Notes under the pieces: model-generated | Told to the model about the DNA's origin: nothing | Database searches by the model: none | What the model saw: the letters and a program-made list of their open reading frames with translations, nothing else | Shown here: piece after piece, positions 1 to 6,095 of the stretch | Numbering within the stretch: the first letter of the stretch is position 1 | Layout: each line of letters opens with the position of its first letter | NCBI GenBank assembly: GCA_964459065.1 | Contig: CAYWMN010000164.1 | Coordinates: forward strand, 1 to 8,570 | Length of the DNA stretch: 8,570 nt | Reading direction: 5' to 3' | DNA from: JAMCXS01 sp964459065 | GTDB taxonomy: Bacteria > Acidobacteriota > Terriglobia > UBA7540 | Made by a program: the position numbers and the translations under genes

Positions 1-9
1 ATTAACTCC

Positions 10-25
10 TGTGATATCAGTCACA
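10..25. promoter_or_regulatory. CRP/FNR-family-like operator dyad
   Basis: The sequence TGTGA-TATCAG-TCACA is a perfect inverted repeat with a 6-base spacer and matches the core consensus of CRP-type regulators in proteobacteria. If transcription starts about 7 bases after the -10 box at 98-103 (near 110), the dyad is centred near -92.5, a position from which CRP can activate in E. coli. A second palindrome, TGATATCA (12-19), overlaps it. The site could instead serve a gene upstream of the window. The protein that binds it is not known from this sequence. Confidence 0.5.
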
Positions 26-74
26 TCATTGTTCTCAAAAAGTATGATTTGAAGCTTGTTTCGGGCCGGGCCGC

Positions 75-103
75 TTGACTTGTATGGGTGCGAAGATTAA
101 AAT
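75..103 (+). promoter_or_regulatory. sigma70-type promoter for the msbA-like gene
   Basis: TTGACT (75-80) and TAAAAT (98-103) are separated by exactly 17 bases and each match the housekeeping consensus at five of six positions. The predicted start lies near 110, giving a leader of about 44 bases. The leader contains a short GC hairpin (GCCC at 116-119 with GGGC at 123-126). This is the strongest promoter candidate in the window and would drive the msbA-yicC-gmk-rpoZ run. Confidence 0.65.
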
Positions 104-153
104 TATACTTTTCGCGCCCGGCGGGCTCTCCAGCCTGATGGGTAGGACGCCGG

Positions 154-1968
154 ATGAGCCAAGTTCAACGCCTGCTAGGATTTCTCAGACCTTATCGACT
201 GCGCTTTGCCATAGCCGTTGTCCTGATGGCGGTGGTCGGAGCGTGTGAGGCGATTACCGCCCTTCTGATTAAACCGATCGGCGACAACGTTCTCAAGCCT
301 GGCCAAGACGGCGGAGGCATCCGAATCGTTAGCAGCCTCCCCTGGAATCACCATCCGCTGTACCTGCATGACCTTTTTCCCGGCAACGTCCATAACGTCT
401 GGACCCTGGTCGCCCTGTCGATCATCGTGGTCACCCTCGTGAAGGGCCTGTCGCGGTACACGGCCACCGTCAGCATCAACTTTATCGGCCAGTCCGCCGT
501 CCGGAATCTTCGCAACGAGCTTTATTCCAAAATCGTCCAGCAGTCCATGGCCTTCTTCAAGCGCAACCCTACCGGCCGCTTGCTCTCGGCGATCAGCAAT
601 GATACGGACAGAATCCAGTATGTGGTTTCCCAAGTCTGCGCGGATTTCCTGCGTTACTCCTTCACGCTGGTGGGATTGCTCGCGGTCCTTTTCTATTTTG
701 ATTGGAAACTGTCCCTGATTTCACTCGTGCTGATACCTTTTGTGGTCTACCCCTCGGCCAACATCGGGCGTTCCATCCGTCGATCCAGTCGCTCCAGCCA
801 GGACAGGATGGCCGACATCAATAACCTGGTGCAGGAAACCTTCACGGGCATCGGCATCGTGAAAGCCTTTGTGATGGAGCATTTTGAGGTCGCGCGGTTT
901 AAGGCGGCCACGCACAAACTGCTCCACACCAATATGCGATGGGTCAAGGCTCAGGCTGCCACAGCGCCGCTCATGGAGCTTTTGAGCATGGTGACAATCG
1001 CCGGCATTCTGCTTTATGAGCGCAACGAGATTCTGCACCATGCGCAGACGATGGGTGGATTTCTGGCTTTTGTTTATGCCTTGTTCAAGATGGGCGAACC
1101 CATCAAACGGCTGACGGGCGTCAACAATGCCGTGCAGCAGGCGGTGGGAGCTTCCGAGAAGGTTTTCGAGTTCATGCAGGTCAAGCCGGACGTTTGTGAA
1201 AAGCCCCACGCTGTTGCATTGCCAACCTTCCATAATGAACTTTCCTTTGAGCGCGTCGATTTTGAATATGAACCGGGCACGCCGCTCCTACAGGGAGTCT
1301 CTCTTAAAATTCGCAAGGGTGAAATTATCGCGCTGGTCGGCTCAAGCGGCGCCGGAAAGACCACGCTGGCTTCTCTGATTCCAAGATTCTATGACGTCAC
1401 GGGTGGCCGAGTCCTGATTGACGGCCGCGACATTCGTGATCTCAAGCTCAGCTCTTTGCGCTCGCAGATTGGGATGGTGACGCAAGGCACCATTCTGTTC
1501 AACGACACCATCTTTAACAACATCTGTTATGGGAACGGGTTCCGTACCCAGGCCGAGGTCACCGAGGCCGCCCGGGCGGCGCTCGCTCATGACTTCATCA
1601 TGGAAAAAGCCGAGGGTTACCAAACCCTGATCGGCGAGCAAGGCCAGCGTCTATCCGGAGGCCAGCGCCAACGCCTGGCGATCGCGCGCGCCCTGCTGAA
1701 AAACGCTCCGATCCTCATCCTCGATGAAGCCACTTCCGAGCTGGACACGGAATCGGAAGCCCTGGTACAAAAAGCTCTGGGCAATTTGATGACGGGACGC
1801 ACGGTGCTGGTCATCGCGCACCGCCTTTCCACGGTCCGGCGCGCCGACCGCATCGTGGTCGTTGACCGCGGCATGATCTCTGAGATCGGAACGCACGAAG
1901 ACCTCGTGACGCGAGGCGGGGTTTACCAGCGCCTTCACCAAATACAATTTGTGGATGCCGAGGCCTAG
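154..1968 (+). CDS. msbA: MsbA-like ABC exporter (lipid A/lipid flippase family)
   Basis: This is a 604-residue half-transporter with membrane and ATPase domains fused, as in MsbA (about 580 residues). Hydrophobic segments occur near residues 16-40, 82-100, 163-200 (two helices) and 272-320 (two helices), six in total. The loop between helices 1 and 2 (about 43-80) looks longer than in E. coli MsbA. The nucleotide-binding domain is complete: Walker A GSSGAGKTT (396-404, K402), Q-loop Q444, signature LSGGQ (500-504), Walker B ILILDE (520-525) with catalytic E525, D-loop SELD, and switch H556. The family exports lipids or drugs from the inner membrane, and MsbA flips lipid A-core; the substrate here is inferred. 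TAGGA at 143-147 lies 6 bases before the ATG. A general multidrug exporter is the alternative. Confidence 0.85.
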   Translation: MSQVQRLLGFLRPYRLRFAIAVVLMAVVGACEAITALLIKPIGDNVLKPGQDGGGIRIVSSLPWNHHPLYLHDLFPGNVHNVWTLVALSIIVVTLVKGLSRYTATVSINFIGQSAVRNLRNELYSKIVQQSMAFFKRNPTGRLLSAISNDTDRIQYVVSQVCADFLRYSFTLVGLLAVLFYFDWKLSLISLVLIPFVVYPSANIGRSIRRSSRSSQDRMADINNLVQETFTGIGIVKAFVMEHFEVARFKAATHKLLHTNMRWVKAQAATAPLMELLSMVTIAGILLYERNEILHHAQTMGGFLAFVYALFKMGEPIKRLTGVNNAVQQAVGASEKVFEFMQVKPDVCEKPHAVALPTFHNELSFERVDFEYEPGTPLLQGVSLKIRKGEIIALVGSSGAGKTTLASLIPRFYDVTGGRVLIDGRDIRDLKLSSLRSQIGMVTQGTILFNDTIFNNICYGNGFRTQAEVTEAARAALAHDFIMEKAEGYQTLIGEQGQRLSGGQRQRLAIARALLKNAPILILDEATSELDTESEALVQKALGNLMTGRTVLVIAHRLSTVRRADRIVVVDRGMISEIGTHEDLVTRGGVYQRLHQIQFVDAEA

Positions 1969-1994
1969 CCCGGGACGCCCCCATGGACCCGGGC
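1968..1994 (+). other. GC-rich inverted repeat between the msbA-like gene and yicC
   Basis: GCCCGGG (1968-1974) can pair with CCCGGGC (1988-1994) around a 13-base loop that contains CCATGG. It starts at the last base of the msbA-like stop codon. No T-run follows, so it is not a convincing intrinsic terminator; it may stabilise or process the transcript, or be chance in GC-rich DNA. Confidence 0.3.
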
Positions 1995-2022
1995 CTTGAT
2001 GGAAGCTCCCGATTGAGGAAAT

Positions 2023-2916
2023 ATGATTCGAAGCATGACGGGATACAGTAAGGTACGCTGCGAGGAGAAAGACTTCTCCATCGGCGTGGGACTCAAATCG
2101 GTGAATCATCGTTACCTCGATCTGCAATTTCGCCTTCCCTCGGAACTAGCGCCGCTGGAACCGCTGCTAAGACGCACCGTCAAGAAACACCTTCACCGCG
2201 GCCATGTCGAGGTAGTCATCAGCCTGGAAAGGCCGGCAGCGTCTGAATTGGAACTGGACCGCAATCTGCTGGACGCTTATGTGCGCGCCTGCCGGGATCT
2301 TCGGACCGAGCTCAACTGCACCGGAGACCCCGACCCGGTGGCGCTGCTGCGAATTCCAGGCGTCATTGCAAGTAACGGCGAAATTTCTGAAAAGGACCTG
2401 TCGCGCATTCAGAAGGCACTGGAAAAAGTGATGGCGGAATCACTGGCCAAACTCAACGAGATGCGGGCTTCAGAAGGCGCCCTGCTGGAGCAGGATATCC
2501 GGAGCCGCCTGGCGCGCCTGGAGGAATTGCGCAAAGGCGTTGCCAAGCTTGCCAAGCGGTTTCCCAAATACACTCAGCAGCGGCTTGAAAATCGGCTCGG
2601 TGAACTGCTGGGCGCGGTGCACATCGACCAGGCGCGACTGGCTCAAGAGGTGGCCTACTTGTCGTCGCGGTCCGATATTGCCGAGGAACTGACTCGTTTC
2701 GAGAGTCACCTGATCCAGGCTCGCCAGCTTCTCAGCGAAGGCTCTGAGGTCGGCAAGAAACTTGATTTTCTGCTACAGGAGTTAAACCGGGAAGCCAACA
2801 CGCTGCTTTCCAAGATTTCCGATGTTCCAGAGATTGGAGCTGAAGCCGGCCGGCAAGGCATCGAGATGAAATCCGAGATCGAAAAGCTGCGGGAACAGGT
2901 GCAAAACATCGAGTGA
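2023..2916 (+). CDS. yicC: YicC/YloC family endoribonuclease
   Basis: The 297-residue protein has the full length of the family. The N-terminal YicC domain opens with MIRSMTGYSK and continues through a SVNHRYLD motif. The C-terminal domain (DUF1732) carries the conserved block SDIAEELTRFESH (217-229) and then GKKLDFLLQE (244-253) with NREANTLLSK (255-264). Characterised members (E. coli YicC, B. subtilis YloC) are reported as endoribonucleases acting in RNA turnover, in the cytoplasm. GAGGA (2015-2019) precedes the ATG by 3 bases, a short but usable spacing. The gene overlaps gmk by 4 bases (GTGA), which suggests translational coupling, and yicC-gmk adjacency is widespread in bacteria. The family call is firm; the RNA targets are unknown. 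Confidence 0.92.
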   Translation: MIRSMTGYSKVRCEEKDFSIGVGLKSVNHRYLDLQFRLPSELAPLEPLLRRTVKKHLHRGHVEVVISLERPAASELELDRNLLDAYVRACRDLRTELNCTGDPDPVALLRIPGVIASNGEISEKDLSRIQKALEKVMAESLAKLNEMRASEGALLEQDIRSRLARLEELRKGVAKLAKRFPKYTQQRLENRLGELLGAVHIDQARLAQEVAYLSSRSDIAEELTRFESHLIQARQLLSEGSEVGKKLDFLLQELNREANTLLSKISDVPEIGAEAGRQGIEMKSEIEKLREQVQNIE

Positions 2917-3560
2917 AGGTTGACCCAACAAAGAAACTCCCGAAGAGGCTCGGCAGTATTTTTGTTATTTCTGCGCCTTCGGGCACCGGCAAAACCACCT
3001 TGATTCAGGGGCTCAGAAAGCTGGTTCGGGGGCTCACTTTCTCCGTATCCTGCACGACCAGGCCGCCCCGCGCCGGCGAGAAAGACGGCCGGGAGTATTT
3101 CTTCATCTCCCGAGCCGAGTTCAACAAGCGCCTGGCCCGGAAAGAGTTTGTCGAGTGGGCTGAAGTGCACGGCCATCGCTACGGGACTTCCTGGCAGCAA
3201 CTTCAGCAAGCCCAGGAGGCCGGGCAGGATGTCCTTCTCGACATCGACGTTCAAGGATACAAGAAGTTGCGCAGACGGATCCCGGAAACCGTGGGTGTTT
3301 TCCTGCTGCCCCCGTCGTTTGGCGATCTGGACAAGCGTCTTCGCCATCGGCATAAAGACGCCCCGGAAGTCATCGCGAAGCGCCTTGATGCGTCCCGGAT
3401 GGAAGTTGATCACTGGAAAGAGTACGACTACCTGATCGTTAACGATCGCCGTTCTGCGGCGGTCGAGTCGCTCCGCAACATCGTGCTTGCGGCAAGGTTG
3501 CGGCGCGGGTGCCAGGAACGCCGCGTGAAGGAAATCTATAAAACGTTTTTGGGAGGATAG
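2913..3560 (+). CDS. gmk: guanylate kinase
   Basis: This 215-residue protein phosphorylates GMP (and dGMP) to GDP with ATP, in purine nucleotide synthesis. The P-loop SAPSGTGKTT covers residues 20-29 with K27. The GMP-binding region SCTTRPPR (46-53) with GEKDGREYFF follows, then FVEWAEVHGHRYGTS and VLLDIDVQG. Lid-region arginines lie in the RHRHKD and KRLDASR segments. The start is a GTG at 2913 inside the yicC stop region, giving the overlap GTGA; no good ribosome site lies close by, so translation probably relies on coupling to yicC. The stop TAG (3558-3560) directly abuts the rpoZ ATG and is in the same frame. Typical enzymes have about 205 residues, so the length is normal. Confidence 0.96.
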   Translation: MKVDPTKKLPKRLGSIFVISAPSGTGKTTLIQGLRKLVRGLTFSVSCTTRPPRAGEKDGREYFFISRAEFNKRLARKEFVEWAEVHGHRYGTSWQQLQQAQEAGQDVLLDIDVQGYKKLRRRIPETVGVFLLPPSFGDLDKRLRHRHKDAPEVIAKRLDASRMEVDHWKEYDYLIVNDRRSAAVESLRNIVLAARLRRGCQERRVKEIYKTFLGG

Positions 3561-3767
3561 ATGGACCTACCGAGCAATATCGACAGCAAGTTTCGTTACA
3601 TTCTGGTCGCCGCCAAGCGAACGCGCCAGCTCCAGGCGGGCGCCCGCCCCATGGTGCAGACGCCGTCCAAGAAAGCCACCAAGGTGGCGCAGCAGGAAGT
3701 GAGCGCCGGCTTGATTCCCGTTGAGAATATTGAGATCAAGTCCGAGGATAACGGCCAGGACACATAA
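3561..3767 (+). CDS. rpoZ: DNA-directed RNA polymerase omega subunit
   Basis: The 68-residue product has the omega core: SKFRYILVAAKRTRQLQ (residues 9-25), then GARPMV, and KKATKVAQQEVSAGLI near residues 37-52. Omega helps the beta-prime subunit fold and join the polymerase. The ribosome site GGGAGGA lies at the end of gmk, just before the gmk stop, and the start ATG follows that stop with no gap. The gmk stop is in frame, so no upstream extension is possible. Compared with E. coli omega (91 residues) the protein is short at both ends, and the N-terminus begins MDLPSNID rather than MARVT. The gmk-rpoZ-coaBC order supports the call. Confidence 0.93.
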   Translation: MDLPSNIDSKFRYILVAAKRTRQLQAGARPMVQTPSKKATKVAQQEVSAGLIPVENIEIKSEDNGQDT

Positions 3768-3792
3768 GAGGCCCGGAACTCTCTGAAGCAGC

Positions 3793-3839
3793 AAGGCCGG
3801 GGTCTTCCAGGCCTTCCGCCTCCAGGCGGGTCCTGGAAG
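3793..3839 (+). promoter_or_regulatory. two mutually exclusive hairpins in the rpoZ-coaBC gap
   Basis: The 122-base gap holds a strong two-tier hairpin: CTTCCAGG (3804-3811) pairs with CCTGGAAG (3832-3839), and inside it CCGCC (3816-3820) pairs with GGCGG (3825-3829) around TCCA. A competing 6-bp stem uses AAGGCC (3793-3798) with GGCCTT (3810-3815). The same AAGGCC recurs at 3881-3886, over the probable coaBC ribosome site. No T-run follows, so a classical intrinsic terminator is unlikely; a processing site, partial attenuator or translation switch is possible. Confidence 0.45.
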
Positions 3840-3889
3840 CGGAGTATCATAGTGGAAGCAAGCGCCAGGCAGGAAAAAGAAAGGCCGTG

Positions 3890-5113
3890 ATGCGCATCGG
3901 ATTGGGAGTTACAGGAGGCATCGCTGCATATAAGACACCGGAACTGGTGCGCCTTTTCCAGGACCGGGGCCTCGACGTGCAAGTCGTCATGACGGCTGCA
4001 GCGCGGAACTTTGTGACCCCGCTTACCCTGGCCTCCTTGTCAGGGCACAAGGTCATTTCCGAGATGTTTGGAAGTGAAGGCCAAGAGCCTAACCTTGCGA
4101 GCGCCATCGAACACATCCGCGTGGCGCAGGAGATCGATGCCCTCGTGATTGCCCCGGCAACGGCTAACGTGATCGCCAAGATGGCCCACGGGATCGCGGA
4201 CGACTTCCTGACCACGCTGGTGTTGGCATCGAAAGTCCCGGTGATCGTGGCTCCCGCCATGAACGTGAACATGTGGGAAAACGCCGCCACCCGGCAGAAC
4301 GTGGAAAGGCTTCGCGAGCTGGGATACCACATCATCGAACCCGACGAAGGCTATCTGGCGTGCGGAATGACCGGCGCAGGACGCATGGCAAGCGTGCCGG
4401 CAATCGCCCGCACGGTTTTTGAAATCCTGCAGCTTCGGGATGACCTTAGCGGGGAGACCCTGCTGGTCACTGCCGGTCCGACTGAAGAACCGATCGACCC
4501 GGTTCGTTACCTGACCAACCGCTCTTCCGGAAAGATGGGTTATGCCCTGGCGGAGGCCGCGCGACGCCGGGGTGCTAGAGTCATCCTGGTCAGCGGTCCC
4601 ACGCGTCTTGAAACGCCCCCAGGCGTTACCGTGGATTCTGTACACACGACGGACGAGATGGCAGACGCCGCCTTCGGCCGCCTGGACCAGGCAACCGTCG
4701 TCCTGATGGCTGCCGCGGTGGTCGATTTTGCCCCCGTTGAAGTCCAATCGGAAAAGATCAAGAAGCAAGCGGGACCGCTAACCGTGACGTTCAGGCCCAC
4801 CCAGGATATTTTGGCGGAGGTTGCGCGCCGCCGCCAGCCTCATCAGATTGTCGTGGGGTTTGCCGCGGAAACAGGCCAGGTGCTCGAAAACGCCGCCGCC
4901 AAGCTGCGTGAAAAGCATTTGGACCTTATGGTGGCCAACGATGTGACCGCGCCCGGCGCCGGGTTCGACTATGACACCAACATCGTCACCCTGGTTTTCC
5001 CCGACGGGCAAGTGAAGCCCTTTGAAAAGATGAGCAAGCTGGAGGCGGCGAACAGGGTTCTGGATGCGGTGGTTGAATTGCGCTCAAAATTGACTCCGGC
5101 GGCAGGCAGGTAG
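3890..5113 (+). CDS. coaBC: bifunctional phosphopantothenoylcysteine decarboxylase / phosphopantothenate-cysteine ligase
   Basis: CoaBC (Dfp) makes 4'-phosphopantetheine precursor for coenzyme A: the C-terminal CoaB half joins 4'-phosphopantothenate to cysteine using CTP, and the N-terminal FMN-dependent CoaC half decarboxylates the product. In CoaC I see GVTGGIAAYK (6-15), the catalytic His75, PAMNVNMW with N125, and C158 in ACGMTGAGRM. CoaB starts near residue 185 and contains TAGPTEEPIDPVRYLTNRSSGK with N210, VLMAAAVVDF, and EKIKK with K289. With the ATG at 3890 as residue 1, these numbers coincide with those I recall for E. coli Dfp. A GTG directly upstream (3887) is an alternative start, but AAAGG (3880-3884) spaces better to the ATG (5 bases). 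Length 407 is normal. Confidence 0.96.
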   Translation: MRIGLGVTGGIAAYKTPELVRLFQDRGLDVQVVMTAAARNFVTPLTLASLSGHKVISEMFGSEGQEPNLASAIEHIRVAQEIDALVIAPATANVIAKMAHGIADDFLTTLVLASKVPVIVAPAMNVNMWENAATRQNVERLRELGYHIIEPDEGYLACGMTGAGRMASVPAIARTVFEILQLRDDLSGETLLVTAGPTEEPIDPVRYLTNRSSGKMGYALAEAARRRGARVILVSGPTRLETPPGVTVDSVHTTDEMADAAFGRLDQATVVLMAAAVVDFAPVEVQSEKIKKQAGPLTVTFRPTQDILAEVARRRQPHQIVVGFAAETGQVLENAAAKLREKHLDLMVANDVTAPGAGFDYDTNIVTLVFPDGQVKPFEKMSKLEAANRVLDAVVELRSKLTPAAGR

Positions 5114-5118
5114 AGCGG

Positions 5119-5964
5119 ATGGACAAGCAATTGCGAGAAGAACTCGCCAACTGGCTGGAGTTCTTTCAGGAGATGGGCGCAGGAAGTATTAATCTTCAGG
5201 ATTTGGAACCGGCCTCGCGCCTTGAAGCAAATCAAACCGTTCCCTCCGTTGCCCAAGCGCCGCCGCCCGCTGCCGATGTAAATCCCGTCCGCAAAACGTG
5301 GGAAGCACCAAAGATCCAACCGTCCGCGCCGGCCGCACAGGTCGCTCCTCGAGCGCTGGCGCCCCAGCCAGGGAGCCTTTTTGAAGCGGCGCCCGCAACT
5401 CCTCGCGGCAAAGAAACGCTCGAAGCCATCCGCGAGGACCTGGGCGATTGCCGCCGCTGCCGCTTAAGCGCCGGTCGCAAAACCATCGTCTTCGGCCAGG
5501 GGAATCCTCATGCCGAGGTGGTCTTTGTCGGCGAGGGACCCGGAGCGGATGAAGATGCGCAAGGACTCCCTTTTGTGGGACGCGCAGGAAAACTCCTGAA
5601 CCGTATGATCCAGCTTGTCGGCATGAAGCGGGAAGAAGTCTACATTTGCAACGTGGTGAAATGCCGGCCGCCGGGCAACCGAACACCCCAACCGGATGAA
5701 ATCGAAACCTGCTCGCCGTTTCTGGTTCGCCAGATTCAGACGATCGGGCCGCGGCTGATCTGCTGCCTGGGGGCGCCGGCGGTCCGGACGGTTCTCGGCA
5801 TCAAGACGGGCATTACAAAAATTCGGGGAACATTTTACGATTTTGGAGAGATCAAGGCTCTCCCGACCGTTCATCCGGCCTATGTTCTGCGCAACCCCAG
5901 AGAAGAAAAGCTTCTTCGCGAAGACTTTCAAAAAATCGTCGACTTCCTGAAATCACCGCAATAA
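5119..5964 (+). CDS. udg: type-4 (iron-sulfur) uracil-DNA glycosylase
   Basis: The enzyme removes uracil from DNA to start base-excision repair. The 281-residue protein has three parts. Residues 1-30 form a likely helix (LANWLEFFQEMGAG); residues about 35-92 are an Ala/Pro-rich, probably disordered linker; residues about 98-280 are the catalytic domain. Catalytic motif GEGPGADEDAQGLPFVGRAG starts at 138, and HPAYVLRNP starts with H252. Cysteines C111, C114 (CRRC), C198 and C215 fit the Cx2C...Cx16C pattern of the 4Fe-4S cluster; C216 is a spare neighbour. Classic type-4 enzymes have about 190-220 residues, so the N-terminal extension is extra. It starts 5 bases after coaBC, with a weak AGGTAGAG ribosome site, and is likely co-transcribed. 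A phage SPO1-type polymerase domain reading is only a database synonym for this fold. Confidence 0.93.
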   Translation: MDKQLREELANWLEFFQEMGAGSINLQDLEPASRLEANQTVPSVAQAPPPAADVNPVRKTWEAPKIQPSAPAAQVAPRALAPQPGSLFEAAPATPRGKETLEAIREDLGDCRRCRLSAGRKTIVFGQGNPHAEVVFVGEGPGADEDAQGLPFVGRAGKLLNRMIQLVGMKREEVYICNVVKCRPPGNRTPQPDEIETCSPFLVRQIQTIGPRLICCLGAPAVRTVLGIKTGITKIRGTFYDFGEIKALPTVHPAYVLRNPREEKLLREDFQKIVDFLKSPQ

Positions 5965-6015
5965 GCGGCGGGTTCGAAATCCGGGTCCCACCGGAACAGG
6001 CGCGCCAAGGGCGTG

Positions 6016-6024
6016 TGCTATGAT
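6016..6024 (+). promoter_or_regulatory. extended -10 promoter candidate for the MTHFR-like gene
   Basis: TGCTATGAT combines the extended -10 dinucleotide (TG at 6016-6017) with TATGAT (6019-6024), five of six to consensus. No good -35 hexamer lies 17 bases upstream, as is usual for extended -10 promoters. The palindrome TGACGTCA (6024-6031) overlaps the predicted start point and could be an operator. The predicted leader is about 65 bases. Confidence 0.4.
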
Positions 6025-6070
6025 GACGTCAAGGGCTCGCTACATTGGGGGCATCAGCCGGAAACAGGCA

Positions 6071-6085
6071 GGCGGCAAAGCCGCC
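6071..6085 (+). other. hairpin just upstream of the MTHFR-like start codon
   Basis: GGCGGC (6071-6076) and GCCGCC (6080-6085) form a perfect 6-bp stem around AAA, ending 10 bases before the ATG at 6096. No Shine-Dalgarno sequence is visible between the hairpin and the start. A smaller stem (GCC 6057-6059 with GGC 6067-6069) precedes it. It may modulate ribosome access. Confidence 0.4.
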
Positions 6086-6095
6086 TTAAACTTCG

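Noticed and set aside
2706..3413. A 235-codon open frame on the minus strand across yicC and gmk.
   Set aside because: It is antisense to two firmly identified genes, has no recognisable motif, and long antisense frames are common in GC-rich DNA.
3630..3830. The 11-mer CTCCAGGCGGG occurs at 3630-3640 inside rpoZ and at 3820-3830 in the following gap.
   Set aside because: Only two short GC-rich copies, one in conserved coding sequence; chance is a sufficient explanation.
3845..3850. TATCAT as a -10 box for a separate coaBC promoter.
   Set aside because: No -35 hexamer at suitable spacing and no extended -10 dinucleotide; it also sits directly after the hairpin.
5965..5995. GGGTTCGAAATCC looks like a tRNA T-arm, hinting at a tRNA end or attachment site.
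   Set aside because: The loop has one base too many, no anticodon or D-arm precedes it (that space is udg coding sequence), and no integrase is present.
5999..6006. The 8-base palindrome GGCGCGCC.
   Set aside because: Expected occasionally in GC-rich DNA and not linked to another element.
6045..6090. GGAAAC and GGCAAAGCC segments faintly recall a c-di-GMP (GEMM-I) riboswitch.
   Set aside because: The 5' half of the consensus is absent and the GCAAAGCC part is explained by a simple GGCGGC-AAA-GCCGCC stem; kept only as a structured leader.
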